NCBI GenBank assembly: GCA_038380795.1
Contig: CM076265.1
Location: 4,204,001-4,268,000, forward strand
From: Pyrocephalus nanus
Lineage: Eukaryota; Chordata; Aves; Passeriformes; Tyrannidae
Direction: 5' to 3'
DNA length: 64,000 nucleotides
Shown: piece by piece, positions 20,976-34,170 of the stretch
Layout of the letters: each line of letters starts with the position of its first letter
Position numbering within the stretch: the stretch's first letter is position 1
Notes under the pieces: model-generated
Seen by the model: only the letters and a program-made list of their open reading frames with translations
Told to the model about the DNA's origin: nothing
Database searches by the model: none
Program-made: the position numbers and the translations under genes

Positions 20976-22159
20976 CAGCTCAGATGGTCAGTGAGATCAG
21001 CTCCACAGCTGACATTCACAGCCCCAGCTGCATGCAGGAACCCAAAGGAGTCACTGCTGCCGTGTGCCAGCCTGGGAACTGGTGTGGAGGGAGAAGTGAG
21101 GGGGCACAAATACATGGCAGCCCCAAATCTGGGTGAGGGAGCAGCGCTTGGTGCAGGGCACAGGGATCAGGAGGTGGCAGTCCCTGCTCCAGAAGGCCCT
21201 GTGGAGTGCTTTGCTGCAGCCCTACATAATTTTGTATTCATTAGTCTGCATAAAATTAAATCATATTAAGGCGTATTATTGAACGGGCTGATTCAATTTA
21301 ACTTGAGTTTATTTGCTTTCAGTTGTTACATTATCTTTTAAAATTAGGCAAATTAAATCAGCTGGTCAAGCTCTGAGGTGAAGGCTGGGAAGGAAAGAAA
21401 ACCAAAACATTATGGAAACCTGGATTCCTAAACAAACAAATGCCTTTTTCAGGCATGCTAATTCCAGGGAATGCTAATTAAAACTTAATGCATGCACCAC
21501 AAACTACACTGCAAGAATATTAATAGCATGGTACAAAGAGAAATAGAGATGCAGTGTTTAGGGTGCTTCACTTCTGTAGGTAAATTCTTCCTGCTAAGAT
21601 GAATTATTAGGAAAAGAAGATAACAGCCCAGAAATGTGTGTTTATTCAAGATCAAACACAGGGCACTTTCTTAGCAATGGTGCTAAGCATCTAGAGCTAA
21701 GAGTTTAGAGAACTCAGGAAAGAGCCTGTTTCTACTTCAAATGCATTCTACTCTTTGCAGTCAAGCATTTCACAGGTATATTTTAGTGCATTGTAGATTT
21801 TGTTGTTTTGACATTTCAGAGATGAGCTATCTCTACTAAAAATTGAGACTCATGGCCATTTAAATGAATCAATATTTTTGAGAAATTAAGAGGAACTCTG
21901 CTTGCCAAGGAGAAACATGCAGACAGGTCTTTCACAGAGTTATTTCCTGAATCCAAATCCAAAGGGTAAGTTGGAGCAAAAGCCTGCTTGCTTCATGTCC
22001 TTGAACTAGAGGATTAGATTTTTTTATTCTTTTATTATTTATAATTTTTTTATTACTTTGTTTGCTTTCTACCCAACTCACTGAAGTTCACGGCCCAGCT
22101 AAAATATGGGGCCAACTCTATTCCTGAAAAAAAATTGTTATGACAGTGACAGAACACAC

Positions 22160-22198
22160 ATTGTATATAAATATATATGTGTGTATATACACACATAT
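22160..22198. repeat. TA/TG-rich, self-complementary microsatellite
   Basis: Alternating TATA and TGTG/CACA runs (ATATATGTGTGTATATACAC and onwards) read almost the same on both strands. Confidence 0.8.
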
Positions 22199-23430
22199 AA
22201 GGAAAACAACAGCATTTCTGCAGAATTTGCAGATCCATTGCACATTGTATGCCTTGTTCTTACAGGCATCTACTCTGCAAGTGTCAGTGCCCACCAGCCC
22301 AAGCTTCTTTGTGTTAGATATTCTCCCTGCACTGCCTTCTGCTGATGATTGAGAGGAAGATGAGAAGATAAATGCTCAGAGAGGATGAGGCAGGAGCAAT
22401 AAAGGCGAGGATAAATGTCTAAGAGATGAGAAGTGTCAGTAGTGCTTGTGTATGAACCAAGCAGCTGGGAGGGGCTGTGGTGGTTCATTTTCAGTTGGGA
22501 GCTGCTGTAAAAAGGTGCTTTTTTAAGGGCTACTTCGATGGCACCAGGCAGTGTTGTTATAGATAATGTCACAAGCTCTGCTGTGCTATCACAGAGGTTG
22601 CTGCTGGATATGGGTTGAGCACATGTGACATCATTAGGTAGTATCTAACATTACTGTTCAACCAAAAAACTTAGAATGACACAATAGAAGTTAATTCCTG
22701 ATCCGAATGTTTTTGGGTTTTTTTTTTTTTTTTTTTTTTTTTAAAGCTTTATATTATACTGTTATTTGCAGGAGCCTTTGGAAGATCTTATTTCCCCTGA
22801 GTGATTGTGCTACTGAAAATGCTTCATTTATTTTGTATTTATTCTGTCACGTATTTGTAGTGGAATCCAGTGTGGATTCTTGAAGCAGCCTATGAAGCAT
22901 TTTTCTTAAAGATGTGATTTCACTAGGTTCTTGTCAGCAAGCAGCATCTAATTTCTTATTCAAAAGGATTCCTACTATACAGACACATTCAAAAGTTAAT
23001 GTTTGTTCAAACCACAGACTCTTACACCAGTTCCTTCCCCCCCTCAGTGCTCTAACTGAGAAATGACACATGCAATTTTAAATGGCATGTCAATAGCAGA
23101 ATACTCTGCATTGTGGGATTAACAAAACAGACTACACTGACATTGCACAGACATACTTCACTCCTCTGGCTCAACTGAATAGATTCTCAATAGTCTCATG
23201 TTGAATTGTTTGGCGTAACTCATCGAGTTGGAATAATGTTGCATTCACATCAAGACATTTTCCTCTACTGTAAACTGACTGGTTTCAGAGGATCTACATC
23301 AGGAATTAATTTAGTTTGAGAACTTTAATAGCATTTCCTATTTGAAGATTTTTCTCCATGTCAGCGTAATTCTCCTCTTCCTCAATTTTTGTACCATATC
23401 ATATTTGAAAGCTGTTTCTTTGAGTTTGAA

Positions 23431-24096
23431 ATGGGTAATAAAAATTCCTTACTTCTTGGAAATGTCATGCAGTATAATGGCATAAAGGGAATAGGGGATT
23501 CTGAGCTTCTTCTGTGTGCAATTAAACACAAAATCCTGTTAGGAGTTGAAAACAGACCTTTCTGTCTGTTAGCTAATTTTCCATGTCTTTTGTGCGTAGA
23601 GAGAGTTGTTCAGCACTGCACAGATAACCTTTTTCTTTTTTCCCCTACAAGAATGCTGCTTGAGTGCAGTAAATCCACCACAAAGCCCATAATATCTGAA
23701 ATAGACTTTACTTGCACCTGCCATCTCCTGTTCCAAATGCCATCTCTATTGAAACACTCCTCTGTATTCTGCAGTAGCATCTCAACCAAGCTGAATTATT
23801 TCATCTGCCACAAAGGGATTAAACATGTCAACAGTAATTATCTTTGCCTTAATCTCTGGCAGTTGCTTTTCCTTAAATATGCTCAGAGGTTCATTATAAC
23901 TTTCTCACTGAATCTCTTGCTGCATAAATCTACCAAGGTATCATTTGCTGGCACAGCAAGTGCTGACACATGTGTCCACTCTTGCAAACAGAAGACGGTC
24001 AGGAGGGTTTTACTCATAAATTCTAGTCTGTGTTGTTGCAGTTACAATCCCAGCAGAGCTTACACTCTGCCTGGAAGCCTCTTAGGCCGCTGCTAG
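23431..24096 (+). other. Unusually long intergenic open frame (221 codons), coding status unknown
   Basis: From ATG at 23,431 to TAG at 24,094-24,096. The frame is also open for 14 codons upstream of the ATG. The peptide begins MGNKNS, is rich in cysteine, leucine and serine, and matches no family I know. The DNA is AT-rich, where stops should appear about every 15 codons, so the length is noteworthy. A bias to pyrimidines on the plus strand (many CTT, TCT, TTT codons) lowers stop frequency and may explain it. No Kozak strength, introns, or neighbouring promoter support a gene. Confidence 0.15.
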
Positions 24097-24580
24097 AAAG
24101 TGATTCTAACCTGTGAGAGGACTGAGAATTTTTGCAAAGCTTTGTCTTATTAGTATGAAATACTTTCTGCTTTAAATTCTAATGGCAGTGGAGCTGTACT
24201 TTTAACTAGGAGAACTGGCAGAGGTGAGTGAGGACAAGAGAGCAAGCAAGAGGAATGACTAACTTGACCTTTAAGTTTCATAGACTTGTAAAAGATACCC
24301 CACCCCCAAGGAAAGGGCTCCTGAGAGGTTCAGTTTATAAAATAACTGAATGGTATTTTGTAGACAAAATATTTCAAGTGCTGTTTTTCAAAACCTATTT
24401 GTAATTTGCATTGTTAAAATAGGTTTAGGTTCATTTTGTGATTAATGAAACAAGTTTTCTTACTTAAAATGACTGTAAAATGTCACTTAGCAAAGCCTTG
24501 CAATGAAGGTTTTGATAAAAATACCACAGAAGTCAAGAGAAAGAAAAAAATTTTGTTAACATCATCTTTTAAAGCATGGC

Positions 24581-24581
<1 letters not shown>

Positions 24582-24607
<26 letters not shown>
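24582..24607. repeat. Poly-T tract
   Basis: About 26 consecutive T. Similar long T tracts are at about 22,719-22,742 and 41,522-41,542. Confidence 0.85.
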
Positions 24608-24611
<4 letters not shown>

Positions 24612-27600
24612 AAAGCCATGTTTCCAACTTCTGAAATATTTTCTTTGGGGAAAAAAGTGTGTCATCAAATATACATTAACCTAGAACTGTATGAGAAAAT
24701 AACTTACAGTCCTCTATTATTAAAGGAAACTTGTGTTTATTACCTTTTCACTGCATTCCTGCTGAAAGCCTGGCAATTAAAGCTAATAACTAGACAAACA
24801 CATTTAGGGTGCTCTCTGGGCATTATAATATTCCAGATGAGGTTGTTGGCATAGACAGTACAATGCAGTAATACTTGTGCTCCAAGAAGGCACAGAGGAT
24901 GATAAATACACACTGTGGTGTGCCCATCAAAATAAAATCCAGTTTGCTCTGCTTGGCAGCCTCACAGAAATTATAATTCTCTGAGGATATTTTCTTGTGG
25001 AGATACAAAGGGGGACAAAAAAAAAAAAGAAACTTAAATGCATTTGAATATTCATTTCTTAGCTATCTTGTTCTGTTTTGTTTCTTTCCCCTCAGAGAAC
25101 GCAGGAAAATGTGTGGCACTCTAACAAAGAGCCTTTTTTTTTTCTTCTGAATAATCTGACACGGGAAAATTCTGCATCCAGTGAAGATTATGATGAACTG
25201 GGGTTTTTCACTGTGAATTCCCTCCTGGCTGCACTCCAGAACGTGGGCTGTCAGTCAGGTGTACACGATGTGCAGCGTTTGCTCCTCTTCCCCCTGAAGG
25301 GACTGATGCAGTGTTTAGCTACAATAGAGAGTTGTCCATTAAAATGACAGGGGCCTGGAAAGACACTTGGCGGGCTGCACTCCCGAGGTGAGCTATAATG
25401 GGCTGTTAACAGTCACACAGGCACCTTTTTCAAGGATTATTTATCCAGAGGGAAGCTCGCTGTGCATCCTGGCCAGCAAGGGATGGGCCTCTTGCCGATA
25501 GTTTAAGAAAGGGAAGCTCCCCTTTGGAGAACTTTGTGCTGTGAGATGATGCCTGGTGGTGTGAACGTGCATTTTATATCTTTTTGCTTTTGCTGCCCCT
25601 TGTCTGAGTTATAGTAGCACCCAGGAGCATCAGCTGCAAGAAGGACTCTGTTTTGATATGCTGTTCACAACCACAAAATGCACAACGACAGATTTTCCAG
25701 CAATTGGGGTGCTCATTATTTCAAAACTAGGCTTAGATTTTCTAAAATCCTTGCTGGGTTCAGTCGATTGCAGACTGCACACAAACAGCCACCTCTGGCT
25801 GTGCCTGGGATTATTTTAAATTTTCTGCATTATAGATAAGCCAACAGTTATTGGGCCGAAGAGTGAGAAAGAATTAAAATCTGTCACAGCACCTTCATCT
25901 GTGAGAAGGTGCTCCTGTGCATCCAGTGTTTCACACAAAATAGCTGTGTGCTGTTTGATGTAGGGCCAGAATGGCATGTGGCTGCCCTCAGTTTTCAGCT
26001 GCAATGTCTTTCCTTCTCTGCCCTAATAAAAAAGTCCATTATGCCCTACAAGTGAAAAAAGCTTCAACAGAAGAATTGGGAGTGTTCTCCTGTGGTTAAG
26101 GCTGTGCTAAAGAGGAGACAGGACAGAGAAGTTCAAATCCCTGTGTAGAGAGGAAATTCAACTGTCCTACTAGGGAGGATTTCCAGATGAATTTTGTGGG
26201 ATGGAGAAGAGGAAGCTACTTAGTTCTAGACGATGGTGTAGACTTCAAAAATCCTGAGGGGAGGAAGGTGCTACCTTTAATTTTTTTTTAATTATTTTTA
26301 TCAAAATTAGAGGCCTAGGTGGGATGAGGGAGAAATTTATTGGGCATGTTAAGAGGTCAGCTTTTCACCCTCTCTTGAGTTTATGGAGCAAGAGTATGTG
26401 CCCTTTATGCATTTAGGCAGATATGCATTGCTTTCTTAGCCTATTTAAATAATTATCTTTACATTAAAAAATGTAAAGATAAAAAATAAATATAAAGATA
26501 AAAAAAAATCTCCCTATTCCCCACACGCACCAAACCTATGGAAGAACAGAAAAGCCAGCACCACTGCCGATTTTTAGTTCACTTCTCAACATCTGGATTT
26601 CATCTGAAAACATGATCAAAGAGAGACACTCTCAGGTAAGGTTTAGTGTTTTTCCTTTAGAATTTCCAGGATGCACAAAGTTGCATTGACAGGCAGTTTT
26701 AAGCAGTTGAATACATGAATCAAAAACGAGGTCGTGCCCTGGGTTGAAGGGCAGATTCAGGTGGGCTCAGGTGGCAGGGTCAGGTTCATTCAGAAAGGAC
26801 AGGATTGAAACTTGTGTGCCCTCAAAAGCAAACCTCTCTGCAATGACCTTGGTGGAGTCTGAGTGGTCTTTATACACAGGCCAGATTGCTCTTGAAAATT
26901 TTGTTTTCCTTCCCACAGTTGCTGGAATGAATCTGAGGCAGTACAAGGCCAGTTCTCTGCTGCTGATATGGGCATGGTTTCCCAGGGTGATTGACAGATT
27001 ATTGGGTTGGAGATAAACATGTTTCTCTGGTTGTTTGCAGAAAGTCCTGCCTCATGTTAAATCATTTCTCTCCGTAATCAGTGAATCACAGATCGAGATA
27101 AACACTCATGCAGAGTCAATAAAACTAATTTTTATTTTTATAATTAAATCTTAAGAGCCACCTGATTTTGCATTGAATCAAGACTGTAATTTTAGCAGTA
27201 AACATCTGATATTTTATTGTAATGAAGAATCTGAGTATGAATAGAGCCACTTTTTTGATTAATTAGAATCTTGTTGCCAAGGAATTAATCTGTTTTCCCT
27301 TCTCTGAGGAAAAAAACCCAACCCTCTCTAAAATGAGTTTCTCAGCAGGGATAATTATAGAAATGTTGAGTGAACTCCAGCAGCAGACATGTTTCAACAT
27401 TTCTTTGTTTTCCCGGAGTAAGGGGGAATATGGGAGAGAATAGATGACCATTAAAGACTGAATATGACTATTATTTTTCCCGACTGTAAAGAAACAAAAA
27501 AGTTAGTCCTGGACTTGGGATTCCCGGTCACCAAGCTATTTCTGGGTGAGATAAGAGCGAGTTTAAGTCAGGCTGTAATAACTCAGAGCTGTATTCAGAT

Positions 27601-28078
27601 AGAAATGGCTCCAGGGTGGATGGAAGTCTTCCCTCGTTAGCTGCTGCTGTATCAACTGAGAGGCTGCTGTAGAAATAAGTTACACCACTCTGCTTCCTTA
27701 GATGATCCTTTGGACTAATTCCCATCTCCCACTGAGGCCATGGGGGTGATGCTAACAGAACTGACAGGCCCCCAAAATGACCTAACTGTACTGCAGTAAA
27801 CTTTACTTAGAGTTACTTGCAATTTATGGATGTGAATCCATCTGTGCACATGGCAAGCTAACGTGTAATTTCCATGGGTATGAATAAATAGAGCAACCAC
27901 TTAGTACTTGAAAATGTTGCTTTCTGTCATTACTTACGGCAGCAGGGGATGTATTTCATTTCTTCTAAGGTTAAAGGAAGAAATGCTTTTTCTTTTCTTG
28001 GAAAAGCTGCCACACTTGCATGATTTGCAATAAGCAATGTGTCTGTTGCCATATTCCTGCTTTATTATGTCTCTTTAG

Positions 28079-28198
28079 GATGCAGCAATCTCTGTTCAAA
28101 ATAACGATACCCAGACAGCATCAGAAAATTCAAAAGGAGACTGTCTCCACATCAGAAGTGTGGGTTGAAATTGCTGCAGTTCAGGCTCATCAATATTG
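28079..28198 (+). other. Exon-like segment with strong splice sites, unassigned
   Basis: A pyrimidine-rich tract ending CTCTTTAG at 28,078 and a near-perfect donor ATTG|GTAAGTG at 28,199 enclose 120 bp that is open in one plus-strand frame (includes VWVEIAAVQAHQYW). I recognise no protein family. It could be an exon of a long non-coding transcript or chance. Confidence 0.22.
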
Positions 28199-31100
28199 GT
28201 AAGTGTTTGAGATGTGAGTAATTGAAACTCGCTGTTACTGTGCTTCTAGCAAAGTGTGAAATTGAGGAACTAGAAGACAATACCCAAAAGCACAGATGCA
28301 TGACTGCAGTTTTCAGTGCTTTCCTTGTGGGTGAACGAAGGATTTTATTGCCTGGTTACCTCAGAGTGGAGAGCACAGAAACGCTTTGGGATGAGAACAC
28401 TTTGGGTCCTAAACTTTACTTCTTCATTTTACTGTTAACTGAAAAAAAACCCCCAACCCAAAGCCCTGATCAATGGTACAATCAGCTGTTAGCTTAGCTG
28501 AAACTGTACTACTGATGATATTTTTAAATCACTTTCTCTGGGAGAGGTGTAGTGTCATTTTTCTTGTGTGAGTGATGACACACTTGAAAAATTGAGTAAG
28601 ATGATCTGGATTATTTCTTAGGAAAATGTATATGGCTAAATAAGGACTGGGTTGTTTCATGCTCCAGCTCCCACTGTGCAAAGGCTGAAGAGTTCTCCCT
28701 ACACAGAACTTCTTTTTGAAGGTTTTCTGCTGTGTTGATTTCTCTGTCTATAGTGAGAGGGATGAAGAAAGAAGAGTACCTTGTCCCTTTAAGACCCACA
28801 TAAAAGAGCACTAAATAAATTTGCTCAGTAAACAGAGAGGAGTGTCAATGAGATAATAATTTTTGTGCACTAGGTTCTTAAATACTGGATGGAAAATCTA
28901 GTATCTGTAGTAAAATATAACAGACTGTTCTGTTATTAAGGCCTAACTATTAAGGTCTAACTGATCAAGGCAGAAGACCCTGAATACAGCAATCTGGTAA
29001 GAAGTTACCCCCAAAGACAATCCATAGCTTTCTTGTTTGAACAAGCAGCATATGGTATATTTTGAACTGCAAATTTTTGTGTGAACTCAGTTTTGTATCT
29101 GTCTAGGATAGGGAGAGCTTTTTTATCCCTGTCTGGTCAGCTACGTTTATGTCTCATGGAAGCAGTGAATAAATGCTATTTAAATTAAAGTGCCTCAATA
29201 TATACATTTATCATTCCCATGAGCTCTTTTTCAAAGAATAAAATGTTGTACACACGTTAGAAATTGCAGCCAAAGAGTCTCTTCACTCCAGGAGGAAGTA
29301 AATGAATGCAGTGAATCCAAATTTCTTCAATGCTCCTTCTCTGGAGGGTGAGTCAATTCAAAATTCAGGTATTCCACTCAAATTCATAGCCTGCCTTAAC
29401 TCTGAAACCTTGTAAACATCCAGTTCTGAAGTGAAACTAACAGCAGGGTGAGATTGACTGCTAACTCACGGAAATGTTTTGTTTTCTTTCTTGCTCTGAT
29501 TAATATTTTATTCCTTAAACTGTGCTGCAAACTCCACTGAGACTACACTTACAGGAGCTATATTATGAAAGAGTGACAGATTGTGGATGAGGAGAACCTT
29601 TTTCATTAATCATTTCCCTTTGCAACGCTTCTAGTTTCTCTTCTGTAAAATAGTTATGTAAAAATACCATATTCTTTCCGGTGCTAATAAGAAAATTCGC
29701 AAAACAAAGGAATTCTTTGACTCCAGGCAGTTGCATTTTGTCCTCCAGCCCTCAAAATACAACAAACGAGGTATCAGAAGCCTGAGCTGATGTCCCTTCC
29801 TGCTTGCTAATACATCTGCTTCTGCTTCTTTCACAATTGCATCATAGATATGGGCTTCAACCTCTCCAGTGTTAATATTGAAACCACTATTTTGGGTTTA
29901 AAAAAAAAAAAAAAAGTACTTTCAATCTATTAGAGTGTAACAGTATCATTTCATTTCACTTTCTACCTCCTTAAGAGGTTGTCACAGCAGCAGAAAACCA
30001 GAGATTAGTTAAAAGCCATGACAAAATCGTAACATTCCTACATATTAAAAAAAAAAACAACACAGGAGATGAAATATTTCCACCCCACTGAAAATTCCTG
30101 CTCCCTTACATCTTCTTAACTGACACTTAGTGCTTGGATAATAATGAGAACATAGGAAAGAAAGATTATAGCTTTACGTTAGTGACAGTAGAGTTATGGC
30201 TGAAGAGCTGCTCTCATTCTAAGCCTTCATTTTCAGCACTTACAGCTTTCTGAATATATTACCCTTTGGGCTCCCATTACACATGCTTGCTTTCATCCCA
30301 AAAGGTGGTATGTGGCTTTTTTGTTTAGCCTTTTTCTTTATTCTTTCATAACATTTTCTTGGTTATTTATTTGATACCTAAATATGTAGGAAAGTATCTT
30401 CATTATTTCATCGATAGTTCAGATTTATTTTGGGGTTTTTTTCCTGCACATTGGTGTTGGTGCTTCTGCAGAACATCTGCCTTTGATACAGGAGAGGAAA
30501 TTTCTTTTATGGATGACAGTACAAAGTTCTTAAAACCTGCCTGCTCTGTTTAGGTTTTTGCTTCTTGGAACTACCAGGGAATTTGTCCTTAAAGAAAGGA
30601 TCCTGAAGTGTGATATCATGGTTAAAAATGTAAATATGTGCTAACTTATTCACAAAGTTGCTCTGTGTGAATAGTGGCTACACATATCTGAGTAATAAGA
30701 ATAGATGATTTTTGACAGTTCAGAGCAGGATTCCACTCTCCTTTATCATGTGGTGGGAAAGCACCCTCTGTTTGACCAAAAAATGCCATAAATAAAAGCC
30801 AGAGTTCACACACAGCTTCAGTTTTGAATTTTTTCTAACACTCACAAACAATAACCTCCCTTAATTTATGTACAGTTTTGATTGGTGGGCTTGATGTGGG
30901 GAAAATGATGAGGAATGAGGAAAGTCAAATCCACTGCTACGGGTTCCTGATGGAGGCCCCAAAGTGTCAGCCCCCAACAATAATAATTTCAGTCCCCTGG
31001 CTTTCAGCATAAATGGATTAACTCAAAAGATGAATTAACATCGAGGGTTTTGTACTTCAGTGAGAAACCACTCCGTGTGCCTGTGCACATGCACAAAAAG

Positions 31101-33823
31101 AATGAAGAATCAGCAAAAAGAACCAAAGATCATTAAACACAAAACCCAAATCCTGAGTGGGAAGTTTCACGCAACCATCACCTAGAGCCTTTCCTAAGTT
31201 ATTTAAAATGCTGAATATTGTTTATTTGAGAGCTTATCTAGGCACTTAATTATGTTTTTAACTACCATTAGGTGCAGATCCAGTGATATATCAATATTGT
31301 CCATAGTAATTCTGAAACAAAAGGGAGTTTGTAGACGAAAGGCATCAGTTGAAAACAAATAGTTAAAATCTGCACTATCTGTGTTCCTAGGGCCAAGTTT
31401 GCTGTGGTGTTTGACCCAGCTGGAACTGGCAGTAGCATCTTGAAGTCACACACACAGTGTATCTGAGCAAGGTCCTCCTTGCCCTCAGGGCCTCTCTAAG
31501 GCCATCATTTCACAGTGGAAGTGGTCCTGGCAATGAGGGCTGCTGCTGATCTCATTAGGGCTGGGAACATGGTTGGTTTGTTTGTTTCCCTATTATTTAT
31601 GCACATTTAAAATGCCTTTAAATAAACATGTGAAGATTTCAGAATTCTTGAGTCTCAGACAGTGAGAAAACTTAGAGCCCCCGAAAAAGAAGAAGGACAT
31701 AAACAGATATTAACTCTATGGAAACACTTTCTTCTCTTTCCAAGCTACCACAGGGCATTATGAGGAGAGCCATCCAAGGAAAATCCAAGGCTGCACACTA
31801 GCACATGCTGTGAGCAAAACTCCTGCAGTCATAAACCTAATCATGACATCTGATGGCTGCTAAAAACTGCATCTGTTTGGAACAAGGGTTAGTCACGATG
31901 GAGGTAGCATAAAAGTGATGGCCTTGAAAATGTGTGGTTTTCTTTCAAAGGAAATAGTAAGTTTGGGTCTAAGGCATAGTTATATCCTTTCTCTTCCTTC
32001 TTTTCCATAATTTCCCCCCCTCCCCTCCCTCAAATCTCTCACAATAACTTGGTCAACAGCATTTTCCTGCTTCGTTGGTTTTGAAAAGGACTTGCTGTTC
32101 CCTGCTGTTAGATTATTTCCAGGAGACTGTCTCAGGTCAATAGTCATAACATTCCTCGCTTCACTCCTTCTTTCCCCCCACCCAGACGGAAAAAACGATA
32201 AAATTAAACAAAAAATAAATTAACAAATTAAGCTGGGAAATGGGAAAGGCAAGCACGTTTGTATTTACGTGATTAATCCAGAGATTTAAAGTATGGGCCC
32301 TTCTTTTTGTTTTCAAGCACCTGGTCTTTGCATGCAGTTGCCATAGGAAATTTCTCCTAGCAGCTGGGTTTCAGGTGAAATTACCAAAGAAATTTAGGGA
32401 CCTTGAATTGTTATTAATTTTATTGCAACCTTAAAAAAAAAAAAAAAAAGTTCGTTGCTTCAAAAAGTCTGGGAGACATTGAATGTAAAGAAGAACTGAG
32501 CCAAAATAAACACCATATGTGTTTAAAAGTGTCACAGGTTAGGACTGCCAGTATAAAATAAAGGTATTAGGTTTGTCCGGCACTCCAGTAAATTTTGGTT
32601 AATGTTGGGATGGATTTTAATTTTCTGTAGCTGCTTGAACTGATTAAAATTAGCTTTAATTTTGTGGGACCAAGTACTTGATAACAGAGATAGTTCCTGT
32701 TAACTGAAATGAAAATTTGATTGTATGGTGTTTAAATAGGACAAGATGGGATAACAGGCAATTGTTGACAGTTTTACAAACAGGGAGAGACCACAGCAGG
32801 TGGATTTGACAGCAGCAGAAGTGAACAAGAAGACAACTCAATATTCTGCTGACCTGTCTTGGGAATAAACACACTTCCTTTATTCCTCACAGGATTTTTG
32901 TAAATCTGGTTAAAGCTGCCTTTGATGTGCACCTGAAATTGCTGTTATTTGTGTGTGCCACTGAAGGGTCACACAGTTATCCAGTGGCCAAGCTGCAACC
33001 CTCACTGAGACACTGAATGCCTCTTCTTGGAAAAACAACCACTGGAATTCTAATCTCAGCCTTATTCTTGCTTCCTTGAGTTTGCCTGGCCAGCTTGGGG
33101 CACCCGAGACAGCAGAGGAACTTTTAGTATCAGTTGTATTTTAGAACTAGTATTTGAATTAGTACTTAGCAGTGGCAAGAAAATAATGATAGAACTCTGA
33201 GCCAGTAATACAGGCAAATCCAAGACAAGATTTTTGTGATGAAGCCCAGTTTGGGAGCTTGAATTTTGCAGACCTTTCAGATGCTTCAGATTCTTCCCTT
33301 CTCTATGAGATGCAATGTGTTCTTTTGCCTACTTAGAAACTGAATAGTGCACTGAGAATCCAAATAGTGCAGGACCAGAGAGATTGTTTTGACCTTATTA
33401 CCAGTCATTAAAACTGTTAGTTCAAGCTCTTCCTTTTACTTTGCAGATGAAAAATTCAGCTTCTGTTGATGATAAACTTCTGCTGCATAAGCACCTGCTA
33501 CCCAAAAGGGTTTTTTTTAAAAAAAAAAAAGAGACGTTTTTGCTAAAATAGTCCCTATTTCAAAGATGGTTGTCTTACTCACTCAAGACAACTTAAGATA
33601 AATATACTGGATAACTGTCTTATCCATATATTGAGGGAATGTCTTAAGTGTGAAGATACAGAGAATGACTAAGTGTATGTGACTTTCTGGCCTAAGAGCA
33701 GCTTTTCATACAGAGTACAAGAGTTTGGGCTGGAGAACTTGAAGTTTCAAGTTTTGCTGCAAGACAGGAGCAATATAAATCCTTTGGGCCTGGATATTTT
33801 GCAACACAACATTGCTTTTATTT

Positions 33824-34170
33824 CACACAATCACGAAGCAGCTGAGGTTGGAAGGCATCTCTGGAGTTCATCTGGTTCAGCCTCCTGCTCAACCAGAATC
33901 AGCCACAGCACGTTCTCCAGGATTTTCTCCGAGGATGGAGACTACACAACCTCTCCCAGCAACCTGCTGCAGCATTTGATCACCTTTAAGGTTAAAAAAC
34001 CCCAACCAATGAGCCCACAAAAAAACCCACAAAACCAAACCAAGACTTTAAAAATATTTAAACAGGATTTCCTGTATTTCACCTTGTGCCCATTTCTTCC
34101 TGTCCTTTCACTGGGCATCAGTGAGAAGGGTCTTGCCTTGTCTTCTCCCTGCAGCCCTATGGGAATTCAG
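33824..34170 (-). mobile_element. CR1 LINE fragment
   Basis: Begins at the reverse-complemented 3' end (GAGGTTGGAAGGCATCTCTG, CAGCCTCCTGCTCAACCAGA) and extends to the block TTTCACTGGGCATCAGTGAG, conserved further inside CR1. An A-rich insertion at about 33,995-34,060 interrupts it. Confidence 0.88.

Noticed and set aside
20724..21269. 181-codon open frame
   Set aside because: It runs through a truncated CR1 fragment in the antisense direction and is not a CR1 protein.
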